This document shows, in pieces, positions 7,400 through 15,672 of a stretch of DNA of 64,000 nt (position 1 is its first letter; each line of letters starts with the position of its first letter). Source of the stretch: Bin87 sp963668585 (GTDB lineage: Bacteria; Chloroflexota; Dehalococcoidia; Lucifugimonadales; UBA3495). A program made the translations under genes and the position numbers. The stretch covers positions 3,038,001-3,102,000 of the forward strand of contig OY764869.1 in NCBI GenBank assembly GCA_963668585.1, written 5' to 3'. The notes beneath the pieces are model-generated. The model saw only the letters and a program-made list of their open reading frames with translations. It had not been told where the DNA came from and ran no database searches.

Positions 7400-8809
7400 T
7401 TACTCGAACAGGTACTCGGTGGTCGCCACGATGGACTGCAACATCTGGCCGACGCGCTGACCGAACTCATCGGTACCGGTGTTCAGGGTGCCTTCGCTGT
7501 CAGCCAGGGCAACCAATTCGTTGCGCGTCACGTCGGCCAACTGATAGTGGCCAAGCAACTGCAGGCAGCCGTCCACAAGCTGCTCGGACGAGATGGTGTC
7601 GCCCTGAGAGCCGAGGCGGTTGATGATGGCCTGCACGCCGCGATGGGAGGTGTTGCCCACTGCGTCAGCGGTGAAGTTGATGCGCTCAACCAGCGTGCCG
7701 CTGTCGATCCACTCGCGGCCGGTGTGCCAACCTTCCACCGTGGGCGGGTTCAGCAGGTCCTGACCCATGTAGCGGATGGTCAGAGTCATGGCGTTCAGTC
7801 CGGGCCGGGGCATATCAAAGTCGCCCACGAGGCGCATGGTGCCGACGACGGTTTCGGTCGGGCTCTTCACCTTCTCGAACTGGGCATTCTTGAAGAAGTC
7901 GGAGTTGAACAGCACCCGGAGCATGGAGCGGATGTCATAGTTGGAGCGGAAGTACTCGTCCTCAAGCGTCTTGATGGCTTCGGGATCGCGCGGCGGCGTA
8001 TTCTGCCAGGCGGGAACCTGCGGTTCATCAGCGACGAAGAAGTTGTACATGTGCCGGGCGACGAACCTGGCGGCGGCGGGCTGGCGAGCGACGATGTTGA
8101 CGATGTCCTCACCGTTCCAGTTGCCGGTCTGGCCCAGGAAGGTCTTTTCCCCGTAGTCGTGGTCCGACGGGTCGTAGATGAATGCTGCCTCGTACTTGCC
8201 GTAGGGATACCGCGGGATGGAGTTGGTGACCGTCCAGCCGGTGAAGGCCCGGGCAGCTTCCTTGACGTCATCCTCGGAGTAGTTGGCGTTGCCATCCATC
8301 CCTACGCCCAGGGAGAAGAGTTCCAGAAGCTCGCGGCCCCAGTTCTCGTTGATGGCTTCCTTGTGGCTCATGCAGTTGTCCAGGTAGAACACCATGGCCG
8401 GGTCCGCGGACAGGCCCATGAGCAGATGCTCGAAGTTGCCGAACCCGAGGGTGCGGAACATGTCCAGTTCGATATTCTGCTGCTTGGGGTATTCGCACTT
8501 GGCGTGGCCGGTGCAGAAGATGTGGTGCCAGAACAGCGCCATCTTCTCTTCCAGGGGCCGCTTGGTGTTGATCATCCGGTAGGTCCATTCTTCCTGCTGG
8601 CCCTCTAGGCCGGCCTTGGACACCCACTGCGGCTGGTAGCGCATGAGGATGTCGTCCTGAATGGCGGGTTGGGTCTCCGGATTCAGCAGTTCCTCGACGG
8701 TAGCTTCGTAGCCCTTGTCGGCGCGCGCCTCCAGTTCCTCATACGTCGCCCCGAATCCGGCGCGGCGCATCAGGTGGGCCATCAGGGCAATTTCTTCTTT
8801 GTTAGCCAT
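7400..8809 (-). CDS. DUF1800 family protein
   Basis: A 469-residue DUF1800 protein, first gene of a DUF1800-DUF1501-NHL operon. Recognisable family segments include HLMRRAGFGAT near the N terminus, MALFWHHIFCTG, ENWGRELLELFSLGVG, ARAFTGW, and FVARHMYNFF. DUF1800 proteins are large helical proteins of unknown activity that travel with DUF1501. No signal peptide is present. The ATG at 8809 is preceded by AAGGAGG at seven bases. A promoter-like sequence lies about 160 bases upstream. I infer that the three products form one functional unit. Confidence 0.9.
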   Translation of the reverse strand: MANKEEIALMAHLMRRAGFGATYEELEARADKGYEATVEELLNPETQPAIQDDILMRYQPQWVSKAGLEGQQEEWTYRMINTKRPLEEKMALFWHHIFCTGHAKCEYPKQQNIELDMFRTLGFGNFEHLLMGLSADPAMVFYLDNCMSHKEAINENWGRELLELFSLGVGMDGNANYSEDDVKEAARAFTGWTVTNSIPRYPYGKYEAAFIYDPSDHDYGEKTFLGQTGNWNGEDIVNIVARQPAAARFVARHMYNFFVADEPQVPAWQNTPPRDPEAIKTLEDEYFRSNYDIRSMLRVLFNSDFFKNAQFEKVKSPTETVVGTMRLVGDFDMPRPGLNAMTLTIRYMGQDLLNPPTVEGWHTGREWIDSGTLVERINFTADAVGNTSHRGVQAIINRLGSQGDTISSEQLVDGCLQLLGHYQLADVTRNELVALADSEGTLNTGTDEFGQRVGQMLQSIVATTEYLFE

Positions 8810-8966
8810 TCGTTGTCCTCCTTGCACGCATCTTTGACGTGGCTGACCGACGGCTACTCGGCAACGATGTCACCCCGGTTGCGATTGCTGCTTGGGAATC
8901 AACCGGAACCGGTGGATTGACCAAACACGCCCCGAGCCTCCGCATGGTATCGTCAATGTTGGTGGC

Positions 8967-8995
8967 ATCCTATCCCTAATGGCTGATTTCGTCAA
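8967..8995 (-). promoter_or_regulatory. Candidate sigma-70-type promoter of the DUF1800 operon
   Basis: Read on the minus strand: TTGACG (8995-8990), a 17-base spacer, then TAGGAT (8972-8967). It points to the DUF1800 gene and would give a leader of roughly 150 bases. The call rests on motif match and spacing only. Confidence 0.45.
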
Positions 8996-9323
8996 TAATT
9001 CATATTGCTTGAAGGCATATCGAAGACATGCGCCGGCCCCACTGATGAATCGTGAGTGGGACCTGTCGGCTCCCTATCCCGGCTATACGGTTAACCACCG
9101 CTGAAAAAGCCAGCCCGGCGGCAGATTGCAGATCGGCGGCAGCATGGCTCAACCACCGCTCACAAACACAAACTACACGCGCCCGGCAACCGATCTGTGG
9201 CCGGCCGGCACGGTCGCATCCAAAGATACCGATCCCGCGATCACCGAGGCTTCGCCATGTCCCTCGCCGGCCAGCATCCGGCGCTGTCCTGCGCAGGATG
9301 TTCCCAACCGCCCAAATGGCGTG
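8996..9323. other. Intergenic region without a supported gene
   Basis: This stretch between the DUF1800 operon promoter and the end of typA holds no reading frame with a ribosome site or recognisable product. No RNA gene or repeat was seen. Confidence 0.6.
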
Positions 9324-11162
9324 CTAATCCCTGCTTCTGGCCCCGTTGCGACGGTTGCGCTTCCGGTCGTGGGCAGAGAGTTCGGTCTTGCGCAGCCGCA
9401 GATTTTGCGGGGTAACCTCCACCAACTCGTCGTCGGCGATGAACTCCAGGGATTCCTCCAGGCTCATCCTGACGGTGGCGTTCAACCGTTCCGCGACATC
9501 GGCCGTTGATGACCGCATGTTGGTCAATTTCTTTTCCTTGCAAACGTTCATCTCGATGTCGCCTTCCTGGCGGCGGCAGCCCACCACCATCCCCTCGTAC
9601 ACCAGCACGCCCGGGTCAATGAACGTGTCGCCGCGGCGCTGAGCGTTGAGCAACCCGTAGGTGACGGCAGGACCGCCTTCCGAAGCCACCAGCGCGCCAC
9701 CGCGCTGCGTCTTGATTTCGCCTTCCATCAACGCATATGAGTCGAAACTGCTGGAGTGGACGCCGTCGCCCCGGGTGGTGCGCAGGAAAAAGGAATTGAA
9801 CCCGATCAGGCCGCGCGTAGGTATCCGGTATTCCATGTGGACGTAGCCGTCTTCCCCGTAGCGCATGTCGCGAAGTTGCGCCAGGTGCCCGGCCAGGTAT
9901 TCCGTGAGCGCGCCCACGTAGTCTTCGCGGGTGCTGATGTGCAGGATCTCATAGGGTTCATGCACCTTGCCGCCAACGGTCCTGGTGACCGGTACGGGTC
10001 GGGATACCTGGAACTCATACCCCTCACGGCGCATGGTTTCCACCAGGATCGACAGGTGCAACTCGCCGCGTCCCGCCACCACAAACACATCAGGGCTGGG
10101 GGTCGTCTCGACCCGCAGGCTCACGTTGGTGCGCAGTTCCCGCATCAGGCGGTCGTAAAGGTTTCGCGACGTGCAGCGTCCTCCCTCCCGTCCCACGAAG
10201 GGCGAAGTGCTGACGCCAAAGGTCATGCGGACCGTGGGCTCCTGAATATCTATGGTCGGCAGAGCCTCGGGGTCCTCTACGCTGGCGATGGTGTCGCCGA
10301 TTGCCACTCCCTCGGGTCCGGTTACCGCGACGATATCCCCGGCGCGGGCCACCTGGACTTCCACCCGTTCCATGCCGTGGAATGCGAAGATGCGCTCCAG
10401 GCTGTGAATGGTGGGTTGCCCCTGGCGATTCATCAGCGCGACCTGGTCCCGCAACCTCAACGTGCCGTTGGTGATTCGCCCAATGGCGACCTGGCCCAGG
10501 TAGTTGTCGTAATCCAGCGCGGCCACCAGCATCTGCACCGGCGCGTCCGGGTCGCCGTGGGGAGGCGGCACCGATTCCAGTATGGAGTCGAAGAGCGGCT
10601 GCATATCGGCGCCCGGGCCGGAGGGATCATCGGAAGCGCAGCCCTGTTTTGCCGACGCGTACAGCACCGGAAAGTCCAGTTGGTCCGCATCGGTAGCCAA
10701 CTCCAGGAACAGATCCTGGACCATCCCTTCGACCTCGGCTATCCGCGCCTCAGGTCGGTCAATTTTGTTGATCACCACCATGGGCGTCACATTCTGTTGG
10801 AGAGCCTGGCGCAGTACGTAGGTGGTTTGAGGCATGGGCCCGTCAACCGCGTCAACCAGCAGCAGACAACCGTCCGCCATGTTCATCACCCGTTCCACCT
10901 CGCCGCTGAAATCGGCGTGGCCGGGGGTATCGATAATGTTGATCTTCACGCCCTGATACGAAACGGACGCGTTCTTGGCCAGGATGGTGATGCCGCGTTC
11001 CCGTTCCAGCGGGTTGGTGTCCATGATCAGTTCGCCCACCTCTTGATGGGCGCGAAAAACCTGGCCCTGCTTCAGTAGCGCGTCAACCAGGGTGGTTTTA
11101 CCGTGATCAACGTGGGCTATGATGGCCAGGTTGCGAATGTCGTTGTTGTAGTAGTCTTCCAA
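9324..11162 (-). CDS. typA: Translational GTPase TypA/BipA
   Basis: A ribosome-associated GTPase of 612 residues, the usual family length. It helps 50S assembly and translation under stress or cold. The G domain shows AHVDHGKTTL (P loop, about 16-25), the switch I region with RERGITI, DTPGHADF (G3) and VINKID (G4). EF-G-like domains and the BipA C-terminal domain follow (PTRGLIGFNSFF, then TPQNLRLRK near the end). The start is a TTG at 11162: GAGAGGTGAT lies a few bases upstream and the protein then begins EDYYNNDIRN, as in homologues. It is a single-gene unit, divergent from the M20 hydrolase gene. Confidence 0.97.
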   Translation of the reverse strand: MEDYYNNDIRNLAIIAHVDHGKTTLVDALLKQGQVFRAHQEVGELIMDTNPLERERGITILAKNASVSYQGVKINIIDTPGHADFSGEVERVMNMADGCLLLVDAVDGPMPQTTYVLRQALQQNVTPMVVINKIDRPEARIAEVEGMVQDLFLELATDADQLDFPVLYASAKQGCASDDPSGPGADMQPLFDSILESVPPPHGDPDAPVQMLVAALDYDNYLGQVAIGRITNGTLRLRDQVALMNRQGQPTIHSLERIFAFHGMERVEVQVARAGDIVAVTGPEGVAIGDTIASVEDPEALPTIDIQEPTVRMTFGVSTSPFVGREGGRCTSRNLYDRLMRELRTNVSLRVETTPSPDVFVVAGRGELHLSILVETMRREGYEFQVSRPVPVTRTVGGKVHEPYEILHISTREDYVGALTEYLAGHLAQLRDMRYGEDGYVHMEYRIPTRGLIGFNSFFLRTTRGDGVHSSSFDSYALMEGEIKTQRGGALVASEGGPAVTYGLLNAQRRGDTFIDPGVLVYEGMVVGCRRQEGDIEMNVCKEKKLTNMRSSTADVAERLNATVRMSLEESLEFIADDELVEVTPQNLRLRKTELSAHDRKRNRRNGARSRD

Positions 11163-11327
11163 ACGTAATCACCTCTCACGCCATCTAAGGATACCACCAA
11201 CCGTGCGGGAGTCGTTGGGGCTGGCTGGCTTTTGGCCTGACAGACTGAACGACACAGAATTACCCAACCAGCGAACGAACAGGACGGTAACGAACGGCAT
11301 CACACTCGTTTGGGGCGTGTTCACGCT

Positions 11328-11360
11328 TTCCGTCATTCCCGCGACAGTGGGAATCCGGAA
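11328..11360. repeat. Short palindromic CATTCCCGC-type intergenic repeat
   Basis: TTCCGTCATTCCC, a short loop, then TGGGAATCCGGAA forms an imperfect hairpin. It belongs to the common CGTCATTCCCGC...GCGGGAATCC class of dispersed intergenic repeats. It lies upstream of typA and the M20 gene. The rest of 11163-11546 holds no supported gene. Confidence 0.6.
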
Positions 11361-11546
11361 AATATAAAATGGTGCCAACGTACTGTTGCCGAGACTTGTC
11401 TGGGTTCCTGATTTTGCGGTAACGACGTATGACTTTCAAAGTGTGAACGTACCCGAGTCAATCACCTTCCAGACGATTACAACAACCGCCGCTGGCGGAT
11501 ACAATGCGGTCACATTCAACCTCCCCTGCAAAGGAGATCGCGCATC

Positions 11547-12782
11547 ATGACGCAGCAAAGCGCCCGACCGAAAGATGACCTGGCCAACAATTCAAACACG
11601 GTCATCGAAGCCTCAAAAAATGAACTGTTCGACCTGTCGAAAGATGTCCACTCCCACCCCGAACTGAACTACGAGGAGCATTACTCATCCGCCGCCCTGG
11701 CCGGGTTCCTGGAGAAGCATAGTCTCCCGGTGGAGCGTGGCATCGGCGGCGTGGAAACGGCCTTCCGGGCCACCATCCCCGGCGGCGCCGGCTCGGGCCC
11801 CACCATCGCCGTCCTCGCGGAGTACGACGCCCTGCCCGAGATCGGACACGGTTGCGGCCACAACCTCATCGCCATGGCGGCCATGGGCGCTGCCCTTGGG
11901 CTGCACGCCAACGCCCAGCACCTGCCGGGCCGCATCGAGATCATAGGCACGCCGGCCGAGGAGGGCGGCGGCGGAAAGATCCGCCTGCTGGAAGCCGGAG
12001 TGTTTGACGGTGTGGACGCCACTCTGTCGTCCCACCCTTTCTCCAATCGCACCATCGTGCCCGCGGCATCTCCCAAGGGCGAGAGTTGGAGTCTGGCGAT
12101 GGTCGGTTACCGCTATATGTTCCACGGGCGCGCTGCCCATGCCGCCGCCGCGCCCGAGGCCGGCATCAACGCGCTCAACGCGGTGATACACCTGTTCACC
12201 GGCATCGACGCCCTGCGCCAGCACCTGCGGGATGACGTCCGGATTCATGGCGTCATCACCGACGGCGGCATGGCGCCAAACGTCGTGCCTGAATTCGCCG
12301 CCGCCAACTTCATGCTGCGGTCTCGGGACGGCCGATACCTGAGCGACGAAGTGGTCGGCAAGGTGCTGCAGGTTGCAGAAGGCGCGGCGGCGATGACCGG
12401 CGCGCGCCTTGAGGTAGAGGAGTTCTATCCGTTTTACGAGAACGTCCTGCCCAACCTGGCCCTCGCCCAGACGGTGGGAGCCAACCTGCAGGCGTTGGGA
12501 GTCAGGCTGGATGATCCCATTCCCGGACGGCCGGGCAGCGGCGCTTCCACCGACTTCGGCAACGTGAGCCAGGTGATGCCCGCCTACGAATTGCGCTACG
12601 CCGTCAGCGAGACTCCGGTGGCGTCGCACACCAGGGATATGTGCGAAACGGCCGTTACCGATTTCGCGCTGTCCAGCGCGTTGCAGGTGGCCAAGGCCCT
12701 GAGCCTGTCCGCCGCCGACCTGCTGAACGATGCCACGCTGGTGGAAACCGCCAAGTCGGAGTTCGCCGACCGCACCGGCTGA
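11547..12782 (+). CDS. M20-family amidohydrolase (AbgB/p-aminobenzoyl-glutamate hydrolase-like)
   Basis: A 411-residue metallopeptidase of the M20D/amidohydrolase type, which cleaves amide bonds of N-acyl amino acids or related conjugates. Metal-site motifs are visible: HSHPELNYEE near residue 35, AEYDALPEIGHGCGHN (about 92-107) and GTPAEEGGGGK (about 134-144), with further His residues in the lid domain (FHGRAAHAAA) and near the C terminus (ASHTRDM). The ATG at 11547 is preceded by AAAGGAGA. There is no signal peptide. It ends facing the RidA gene across a perfect hairpin. The natural substrate is not clear from sequence. Confidence 0.9.
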   Translation: MTQQSARPKDDLANNSNTVIEASKNELFDLSKDVHSHPELNYEEHYSSAALAGFLEKHSLPVERGIGGVETAFRATIPGGAGSGPTIAVLAEYDALPEIGHGCGHNLIAMAAMGAALGLHANAQHLPGRIEIIGTPAEEGGGGKIRLLEAGVFDGVDATLSSHPFSNRTIVPAASPKGESWSLAMVGYRYMFHGRAAHAAAAPEAGINALNAVIHLFTGIDALRQHLRDDVRIHGVITDGGMAPNVVPEFAAANFMLRSRDGRYLSDEVVGKVLQVAEGAAAMTGARLEVEEFYPFYENVLPNLALAQTVGANLQALGVRLDDPIPGRPGSGASTDFGNVSQVMPAYELRYAVSETPVASHTRDMCETAVTDFALSSALQVAKALSLSAADLLNDATLVETAKSEFADRTG

Positions 12783-12870
12783 CCAGAATCGCGCAGCCAA
12801 GGGATTGGCGCGCAGAACGAATCGTCGTTCAAGGCGGCCGTCGAGCACAACGGTCGTCGGGCGGATGGAC

Positions 12871-12899
12871 GTAGGGGCAGGTTTGAAACCTGCCCCTAC
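12871..12899. repeat. Perfect 29-bp palindrome between convergent genes
   Basis: GTAGGGGCAGGTTT, a central G, and its exact reverse complement. It sits between the converging M20 and RidA genes and could act as a two-way terminator. The sequence also belongs to the GTAGGGGC...GCCCCTAC class of short mobile palindromes found in many genomes. Confidence 0.75.
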
Positions 12900-12930
12900 A
12901 CCTTGACGTACATTGCGCCCCGGCGCAATT

Positions 12931-13401
12931 TTAGTCAGCCACCTCGACGATCATCTCGATCTCGATGGGCATTCCGCCCGGAAGCGTGGCCATGCCCACG
13001 GCGGATCTGGCGTGGCGTCCCCGTTCTCCAAACAGTTCGATCAGCAGGTCGGATGCGCCGTTGGCCACCCGGGGCGGATCGGCAAAGTCGGGCGCCGAGT
13101 TGACCATGCACAGCAACTTGACGATGTGGGTAACCTTGTCGAGGTCTCCGATCGCCCCCTTCAGGTTGGTGAGCAGGTTCAGCATGGTTTGCCGGGCGCA
13201 GTCGTAGCCCTGCTCAACGGTCACATCGGTGCCCAACTTGCCCGTGTGCAGCAACCCGCCACCGGGCAATCCGGGGCCCGTGCCGGAAAGGAACACCAGG
13301 TTTCCCGTTCGCACGAAGGGGATGATGTTGCCGGCTCCCGGCTGGCGCGGCGGCGGCAGTTCGAGGCCCATCTCTTTCAACTTGTCTTCTACCTGAGGCA
13401 T
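12931..13401 (-). CDS. RidA/YjgF family enamine/imine deaminase-like protein
   Basis: A 156-residue Rid-family protein. RidA proteins hydrolyse reactive enamine/imine intermediates of amino acid breakdown; some relatives act on other substrates. Characteristic segments are NIIPFVRTGNLVFLSGTGP, ARQTMLNLLTNLKG, and the C-terminal GRHARSAVGMATLPGG with the conserved Arg that binds the carboxylate, followed by IEIEMIVEV. The family core is about 130 residues, so this is a slightly longer subgroup. The ATG at 13401 has AAAGGAG seven bases upstream. It is divergent from the amidohydrolase gene at 13567. Confidence 0.9.
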   Translation of the reverse strand: MPQVEDKLKEMGLELPPPRQPGAGNIIPFVRTGNLVFLSGTGPGLPGGGLLHTGKLGTDVTVEQGYDCARQTMLNLLTNLKGAIGDLDKVTHIVKLLCMVNSAPDFADPPRVANGASDLLIELFGERGRHARSAVGMATLPGGMPIEIEMIVEVAD

Positions 13402-13566
13402 TACACGCTCCTTTACTAAGCGACGCGAAAATTCAATCGATGGTCGATTTGGCGCTCCGGGGATTATAACGGCCCCGGAGATTGTGGGAAGCCGGAGTGC
13501 CACCACTTTGCGGATGTCGTAGAATGACGCTTGCCCGATAAACCCACCCGCCCAGGAGTTACGCCC

Positions 13567-14400
13567 ATGATCATCGACACTCATACCCACGTGGTCAGCA
13601 GCGACAAGGCCGCGCACCCACTCCATCCCGACGCTTCGGGGTGGTCACTCGAGGTCAGCAACAACGTGGAGGACCTGATCGCGGAGATGGACGCGGCCGG
13701 TGTCGAATGCGCGACGCTGGTGCAGCCCAACGGCACCTATGGCCTCGACAACGCCTACCAGTGCGACAGCGCATTGCAATATGCTCCGCGCACCGTTGCA
13801 GTGGGCATCCTGGACCCGGCTGCGCCCGACGGCGCTGATTCGCTGTCCTACTGGGTGAACGAGCGCGGCATGTGGGGCGTGCGCCTGCAGAGCCTGGCCG
13901 AACCGGACGATCCTCGTTGCGATGCTCTGTGGGAACGCGCCGCGTCCCTGGGCGTCCCGATTTCCATCGGAGGCGGCGGCACCGCGGACCGGGTCAACCG
14001 CATGCGCAACATCGGCGCTCGACACCCCAACGTCCGCTTTGCCCCCGACCATTTCGCCGGCTGGAGCGGTTCCGCCGACAAGCCCGGCATGACCGCCGCG
14101 CTGGAGGAACTGGCCACTCTGCCCAATGCCCACCTGCGCTATTCCAGCACCAGCCTGGGCCCCTACGCCGACCTGGACGCGGACGGCAAGGATATGTTCC
14201 GACGGGTCATAGAGGCCTTCACGCCGCGACGCATGATGTGGGGTTCCAACTTCCCGTCGTCGCGCGCCGGCGGTTTTGCAGGACAGGTCGCGCTGGGCAA
14301 GACGGCGCTGCCGTGGCTGTCCGCCGATGATCTGGACTGGATGATGGGCGGGGCCGCCGCCACCCTGTGGCCGATGCTGCAAGCCCCGGCCGCCAATTAG
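13567..14400 (+). CDS. Amidohydrolase 2 family metal-dependent hydrolase
   Basis: A 277-residue TIM-barrel hydrolase of the amidohydrolase-2 family, which includes decarboxylases and lactonases acting on cyclic or aromatic acids. The metal motif DTHTH is at residues 4-8. A His in ARHPNVRFAPDHFAG and the late RMMWGSNFP motif, where the Asp or Asn near the C-terminal strand closes the site, support the family. The ATG at 13567 lies nine bases after CAGGAG. It begins a same-strand run with the FMN-dependent oxidase and the isocitrate-lyase-fold gene, which suggests a shared catabolic pathway for a hydroxy or oxo acid. Confidence 0.88.
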   Translation: MIIDTHTHVVSSDKAAHPLHPDASGWSLEVSNNVEDLIAEMDAAGVECATLVQPNGTYGLDNAYQCDSALQYAPRTVAVGILDPAAPDGADSLSYWVNERGMWGVRLQSLAEPDDPRCDALWERAASLGVPISIGGGGTADRVNRMRNIGARHPNVRFAPDHFAGWSGSADKPGMTAALEELATLPNAHLRYSSTSLGPYADLDADGKDMFRRVIEAFTPRRMMWGSNFPSSRAGGFAGQVALGKTALPWLSADDLDWMMGGAAATLWPMLQAPAAN

Positions 14401-14432
14401 ATTTAGACGAAATTCCGAGAGAGGTTAACAGC

Positions 14433-15545
14433 ATGGCTGCAGAACCGGTCAACATTTTCGAATACGAAGAGATAGCCAAAGAACGCATCGAAAAAGGGCA
14501 CTACGATTTCATCGCCGGCGGCGCGACCGACGAAATCACCGTGCGGCGCACCCGTGCGGTGTACGACTCGATCATGCTGCGCCCACGCATGATGGTTGAC
14601 GTGGACCAGCGCAGTCTGGCTACCACCGTGCTGGGGCAGGAAATTTCCCTGCCGGTCATGCTGGATCCGGCGGGCAATCACGGAGCGGCGCATCCCGATG
14701 CGGAAATAGCGTCCGTCAGGGCGGCGGGCGACGCGGGAACGCTCATGGTGCTGAGTTCCCACGCCGCCCGGACGCTGGAGGACGTGGCGGCATCGGCTGC
14801 CGGGCCCATCTGGTTCCAGCAGTACTTCTTCAAGGACCGGGGTCTTACGCTGGAGATGGCCGCCCGCGCCGAGGAGGCCGGATATTCCGCCATCTGCATG
14901 ACACTGGACGCCAAGATCAAGCCCAAGCGCGAGCGCAACATCCGAAACGATTATGTGGGCCCGGAATCTCCCAACTATGCCCAGCTTGACCTGGGAACTC
15001 ACAGTTGGAAGTTTGCCGCCGACGCTCCGGCCGGGCCCAGCGACATCCGGGACGTGGCGTCCACCTGGGACGATCTGGAGTGGTTCGCCTCCAGCATCAA
15101 CCTGCCCGTGGTGGTCAAGGGGATCATGGCCGGGGAAGACGGCCGGCTTTCCGCTGAAAACGGCGCCAAAGCGGTCATCGTGTCCAACCACGGCGGCCGC
15201 TATCTTGACACGACGCCCGCCACCATTGAGGTGCTGCCCGAGGTGGTCAGAGCCGTCGACGGCAATGCTGAGGTTTACCTGGACGGCGGCATCCGCAGGG
15301 GCACCGACATATTCAAGGCGGTGGCCCTGGGCGCGCGCTCCGTATTGATCGGGCGGCCGCTGTTCTGGGGTCTGGCGGTGGACGGACAGGCGGGCCTGGC
15401 TGCGGTTCTGGAAATGCTGCGCGACGAACTGGACGCCACCATGGGTATGTGCGGATGCCCGGACATAGAAAGCATAGGCTCGGCCACCATCGACACGGTT
15501 TCGCCGCTGTTGGCCGCATTCCCGGCCGCCGCCGATTTCCGATAA
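14433..15545 (+). CDS. FMN-dependent alpha-hydroxy-acid oxidase/dehydrogenase
   Basis: A 370-residue flavoprotein of the glycolate oxidase/lactate dehydrogenase family; it oxidises 2-hydroxy acids to 2-oxo acids. Active-site signatures are present: the catalytic Lys in VVVKGIM, the His and Arg in SNHGGRYLD (about 250), the FMN-binding YLDGGIRRGTD and SVLIGRP, and FQQYFFKDR. The Tyr corresponding to Tyr24 of spinach glycolate oxidase is Phe here (YDFIAGGA instead of YDYY), which may alter substrate carboxylate binding. GAGAGAGG precedes the ATG. It starts 32 bases after the amidohydrolase stop, in an apparent operon. Confidence 0.92.
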   Translation: MAAEPVNIFEYEEIAKERIEKGHYDFIAGGATDEITVRRTRAVYDSIMLRPRMMVDVDQRSLATTVLGQEISLPVMLDPAGNHGAAHPDAEIASVRAAGDAGTLMVLSSHAARTLEDVAASAAGPIWFQQYFFKDRGLTLEMAARAEEAGYSAICMTLDAKIKPKRERNIRNDYVGPESPNYAQLDLGTHSWKFAADAPAGPSDIRDVASTWDDLEWFASSINLPVVVKGIMAGEDGRLSAENGAKAVIVSNHGGRYLDTTPATIEVLPEVVRAVDGNAEVYLDGGIRRGTDIFKAVALGARSVLIGRPLFWGLAVDGQAGLAAVLEMLRDELDATMGMCGCPDIESIGSATIDTVSPLLAAFPAAADFR

Positions 15546-15672
15546 CCCCAGGAGGACACAACACGGAAACGGAGGACGCCCCAAACCCAAAAATCCTGCG
15601 CATCGAGTTTATCCGCAAAAGGGAATCCGCGAAATGCCCTAAGCCCACGAAAACATCGGAAGGGGGAGTGTG

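Noticed and set aside
6463..8608. Long plus-strand frames opposite the DUF1501 and DUF1800 genes
   Set aside because: Their translations show no motif, and the minus-strand genes have strong ribosome sites and family motifs.
9756..11078. Long plus-strand reading frame of 440 codons opposite typA
   Set aside because: It is fully antisense to an unmistakable TypA gene, has no ribosome site or recognisable domain, and arises from GC-rich codon bias.
14403..15590. Minus-strand frame of 395 codons opposite the FMN-dependent oxidase
   Set aside because: It is a shadow of a well-supported flavoenzyme and has no family features.
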